Positions 60,050-64,000 of a stretch of DNA of 64,000 bases are shown in pieces. Source of the DNA: Myrica gale (Eukaryota > Streptophyta > Magnoliopsida > Fagales > Myricaceae); assembly GCA_963930655.1 (NCBI GenBank), contig OZ005606.1, positions 13,411,501 to 13,475,500 on the forward strand, read 5' to 3'. A program made the position numbers and the translations under genes. How positions within the stretch are numbered: position 1 is the stretch's first letter; each line of letters starts with the position of its first letter. The notes below the pieces were generated by a model. The model made no database searches. It saw nothing but the letters and a program-made list of their open reading frames with translations, and had not been told where the DNA came from.

Positions 60050-61829
60050 AAACTGTTTGGTAACATTGGCTAAAATGTATGGACAACTGCCACAAGGAGT
60101 CGATAACCAGGGGAGAGGTAGTTTTGGTAATGTTGCTATTTTGTATGGGACCAGAGGACTTAGAGGAAAACTAACTAAAATCTGGTGCAATAACAACGGA
60201 GATAAAACGGCGTCTTTTGTGCGTGTTAAGATGTGATTGCTAGAGTTTGAGCAACTGAATTTCTCAGAAGTTTGGAGGGTTAATTTACACAACACTCGCT
60301 TTAATATATGCGATAGAATAGATTTATAGAGAAAACATTCGGTGTTGGACATTTTAGGAATCTCAATTCTCAATCAGATTAAACATGAAAAATCTTTTTC
60401 ACTTTCACAATGTAAATAATTTTAAATTAATCAGTGAAATTAAGGGTCTTCTTAAAAATTGTAAACCTTCGGTGTTGGTACCCGAATTTAAGATGAGTGT
60501 TAGGGTTCATTTGTTTGCTTGTAAAACAATTATTTTACTTAACTACTTTTCATTAAAATATTTTCAAAAAAATAGTTTTTGATGTTTGACATGCTTAATG
60601 ATTTACGTATTTACATAAAAAGGCTTAATTATCATATAGGTCTATGTAGTTTATACTTTTGACATTTTAGTCCCTCTGGTATCGATTTCAACCGTCGAGT
60701 TTCTGAGCTAAGTTTTTTAAACAAATTGATCATCTTCCTATTGTCGTTAGCCAACAGACAGAATGGTGCTTACGCGGATTTTAGAAGTCATCTCAATGTC
60801 AATCGTAGGCTGTCCTGTGGCATGAAATTTCTCTCAAAATTTTAATATTTTAGTCCCTAAGGTACTAATTTCAATGTGAAGATCCCTGAGGAACACTTTT
60901 GCAAAAAAATTGGTCCCCGCAGTTCAATTGTCGTTAGCCAACTAAGGGAGAAGTGCATACATGGCCTGGAAAGAGAATAATATAAAATTATCATATGCAA
61001 CCTTCAAATTTAATTTTTACTAAAAAAATATTACTTTTTATTTGAATATCATTTTTTTTAATAATTTTATCTTGGAGGGGCATTTCAGTCAAACGAAAAG
61101 CAAGAATTGATTATTTTTGAAACATATAGGGCGTAATAAAATATTTTGAAACTTGAGGGAGACTTACTAATTTTTGCACATAGATATAAGGCACACTATA
61201 ATGTTCCCCTAGAAAAAAAATTGGTTTACGGAAAATTTGAGCTTAGTTTGTTTTTTGGAAAATAATAGAGCTTTTACAGTTGACTTGAAGTTTTCTTACT
61301 TTGACCTCATTTTCAGGTGCTTGCCAAATACTTGAAAACAAGTAAAACAAAATACGAAATTTCTTTTACAAGCAAACAAACAGACACAACAAATAAAATC
61401 TCATCTATCAAAACCTAATTTTAAACAATATAAAATAAGGGAAAATTGCACTTTTCGCCCCCGACTGTGGGGGTACTCGCACTTTGCACCCCATATTATT
61501 GATTTCGTGACATTTAGCCCTCCAACTACCATTGACTGACATTTATGCACCCTGCCGTCTACTTTTATGTCATTTTGAACGGAAATCAGTGCACGTGACA
61601 AGCATGTGCATCTCATTTTTCTCCCTATTTTCTCCCTCATATTGAAACTGAAATTACTGTGCTATCCCTTTAACTTCATCTCGCTTTTCCTCTGCTCTTC
61701 CTTTACAGAGTACACTCATCCATTCCTTCGTCCCATACACTAAGAAAGAGCAGCTAAGCTTATGCCTGCAACAAGCATGTCCAGGAAAGGAGGAGCAGCC
61801 TCTCCTTTGAAAAGGACGCCCCATGGAGG
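60050..61829. other. Intergenic with one-sided MITE remnants
   Basis: No gene. At about 60626 the phrase AGGCTTAATTATCATATAGG resembles the end of the 6251-6608 MITE, and the next 350 bases contain the diverged words TTTAGTCCC that go with it. At 61437 AAGGGAAAATTGCACTTTTC begins another such half-element. Neither has a clear partner. Confidence 0.4.
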
Positions 61830-63522
61830 GCGAAGTCTAAATAATAACCCAAGAGGGGGGTGAATTGGGTTTAACAAAAACTTATCACTTTTTATCTAAA
61901 CAAGTAGATCTGAAAACTACCCCTCTTTAACAAATAATAATGTTGAACTAAAAGTGTCTAATGCTATACCAAATATAAGAAATGAATGATAAAACATAAA
62001 TCTCAACAAGTATGAATAAGTACTAAAATATAAGAGAGATAGAGTTAGAGAGATGACACCGTAGTTTTTAGGTGGTTTGGCCAAACACGTGCCTACGTCC
62101 ACCCCCAAGGCAATTGACTTCCTTGGGCTTCCTCCACTATTCTTCAAATAGCGAATACCCCTTAGCTTCCCGGGTGCTAAGGAACCTTTACAAAGCGTTT
62201 TGCGAGCTCACGCTTCAACTCTCACAAATCCTCACAACCTAGAGGATTTCTTCTACTTTCACAAGTAGGACCAAGTGTTTTCCGAGCTTACACTTTAACT
62301 CTCTTATAAATCCTCACAACCTAGAAGATTTCTTCTACTCTCACAAGTAGGACCAAGTGTTTTCCCAACACTCAAAGGTTTTACAAATAATGGCTACAAA
62401 GAAGGCTCTCTAAGCCGAATATGCCAATGAAAAGCTCAAATCGTATGGAATGGCTATCTAAGCCAAATTATCAAGTATGAAGCTCAATAAAGGTAAGAAG
62501 ATAAGATTCTTGAAGGAAACCTAACGTTTGGCAGGTGTGAGAACAAGCTTCCTTGCTAGGTGTGGTTTTCCCTCTTCTTCAAATGACTTTTCTCTCTAGA
62601 AGTTAGGGCAAAGTGAGTTTGCAAGTGGGTTGTCCCTTCTTCAAGAAATCTCTCTCTCTTTGAAGGCTTGATCTTCGATGATGAGCAAGAGAGGAGGATT
62701 TGACAATGAGAGCTTCTGGACTTGAAGGATTTAGCAAATGGATTTCTTTGAATCTTGGACTTTCTCTCTCTAGATGTTGCAATATTGGTCGAGCACCCCT
62801 TTCTCTCTCAATCTTGTTCTTCTTATAGCCTTAGGACTTCAACGGTCATCAAGTGTAACAATAATACCGTTGGAGGGGTTTAAAAGTCATTTGAATCATT
62901 TTGGAAATAGTTGGCGTCGTTTCCAGATTTTCTGCAAAATAACACAATGTGTCGACACATTGATTGCATGTGCGGACACATTAAACTTGGTCTGGAAATA
63001 GACTCTCGGGTGTTAGTTCAATGTGTCGACACTTCCAACACTTAGCCAAAAAATCACTTCAAATGGCCTGAAAAGCAAACTCTCGGGTGTTAGTTCAATG
63101 TGTCGACACTATGGTCCAATGTGTCGACACTTCCAACACAGTCTGAAAAATTTGTTCTTTGTCAGCAACTACTCCAATTTCAACTTTAAAGCATCCAAAC
63201 CATTCCAATACTTCTTTAAACACCTACAATATGAAAAATTGATCTTATCAACTTGTGTAATGGTGTTCAAGTATACTTAAAAATAATTTAAAGAAATAAC
63301 CTCAATCTTTGACATATACTTTAGAAATTTTGGATTGTCAAGATAAATTCAAAAATCTTCAAAGCACTTAGAAACATTTTTGTGAGATAACCTCATCCTT
63401 TGAAATATGATTTAGAAAATAGTGGATTGACAATATAAAATCTAAAAGTCTTTGAAACTTAGAATATTTTGTTATCATCAAAATCATTTATAGATTGTTT
63501 GTAAAACAACCTTGAGCTAACA
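61830..63522 (-). mobile_element. Fossil Copia LTR (SIRE/Maximus-like)
   Basis: In - orientation the LTR starts TGTTAGCTCAAGG at 63522 and ends near 61830 with CCCAATTCACCCCCCTCTTG, a phrase common at the ends of SIRE-type LTRs. It is preceded by the polypurine tract AAACGGGGGAGAT (63535-63523). Inside are two tandem features: an 82-bp duplication (62190-62360, word GGACCAAGTGTTTTCC) and several copies of AATGTGTCGACAC (about 62946-63130). The outer end is not exactly fixed. Confidence 0.7.
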
Positions 63523-64000
63523 ATCTCCCCCGTTTTGATGATGACAAAACCATGTTAAAAACAACAATTTGCTAACAATAGAAAAGCTCCCCCTGAGAAC
63601 AAGCAGGAGTTTTTTCATGACATGTTTAGCAAAAAGGACTTTAGGATTTTACAAAAATTTTGCATGAGTTTCCTTTGTAATAGAGGTTTCCCAAAATTTT
63701 AAAACAAGTAAGAACACTTCTATAAGCTTCCTCCTAACTTCCCAAACTTCCAATTTCAACAGAACACAAGACTTCATTATGATACCAATAGAAAGTTAGG
63801 AATACTACCTGGAAAGCAAGTCTCAATTTTCCTCAAGGAAGTGCAAAAAGATAAGCACTTCTCAAATCCTTATATATACAAAAGAGATAATCAATAGATA
63901 TGAGCATAACCAAATAATCCATTGGAAATAAATAAATATTAGAGATGTGAATGAATCAGGCCACAACAGCATCAATCAGGCCAGTACTGTGATTCAAACC
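63523..64000 (-). mobile_element. Internal 3' region of the SIRE-like element, runs off the window
   Basis: It begins with the polypurine tract (CATCAAAACGGGGGAGAT on the - strand) and continues to the window edge without a recognisable coding domain. SIRE-type elements carry a long region between pol and the 3' LTR, so this fits. The rest of the element must lie to the right. Confidence 0.55.

Noticed and set aside
1-64000. tRNA, rRNA and CRISPR arrays
   Set aside because: No cloverleaf with conserved B-box, no rRNA core sequence, and no regularly spaced repeats with unique spacers were seen. The evenly spaced repeats found are transposon or minisatellite arrays.

Overview
This is nuclear DNA from a flowering plant, almost certainly a eudicot. 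The evidence is GT-AG introns, AT-rich intergenic DNA, plant-specific gene families (an F-box/LRR/FBD protein, an NIK-type LRR receptor kinase, an LRR receptor-like protein) and a dense nest of plant transposons: hAT, Tip100-like hAT, CACTA-like, MITEs, L1 LINE, Copia and Ty3/gypsy LTRs. The species cannot be told from the sequence.

Only two host genes look intact. On the + strand, 12603-14094 is a three-exon F-box/LRR/FBD gene predicted to encode 420 aa. On the - strand, 20898-17853 is an eleven-exon receptor kinase of 623 aa. It matches the NSP-interacting kinase family from signal peptide to the diagnostic C-terminal ELSGPR. The last exon of an unidentified tail-anchored membrane protein lies at 895-1113.

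Two other host loci are broken. A receptor-like protein gene on the - strand is spread over 12.6 kb (47670-35107). It has been split by two Copia elements (36098-42284 with CATAC repeats, 43786-47042 with CATGA repeats) and by a GC-rich MITE with self-palindromic ends (35571-35785). A two-exon fragment of the ribosome-biogenesis gene NOM1/SGD1 (49277-49778) carries a frameshift and ends 322 bp before a CACTA-type terminus.

The rest is mostly transposon, often with target-site duplications that fix exact ends. These are Tip100-like hATs at 8998-10190, 15300-16890 and 21677-22545; a 4.2-kb Ac-like hAT at 25351-29523 with a solo LTR inside its transposase; and a small hAT at 32936-33579. Fold-back MITEs lie at 6251-6608, 34173-34481 and 58174-58474, the last one inside an L1 LINE on the - strand (about 59600-56119). 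The window ends in a Copia LTR of SIRE type (about 61830-63522).

The least ordinary segment is 50100 to about 54480. It opens with a CACTA-like terminus and carries two clusters of the palindromic motif GTTCGAAC (about 20 copies on the left, about six on the right). Between them lies a single ORF of the putative plant transposon protein family. Three near-identical hairpins built on GGCGTTGCAGG sit inside the left cluster. This is the best candidate here for a poorly described element.
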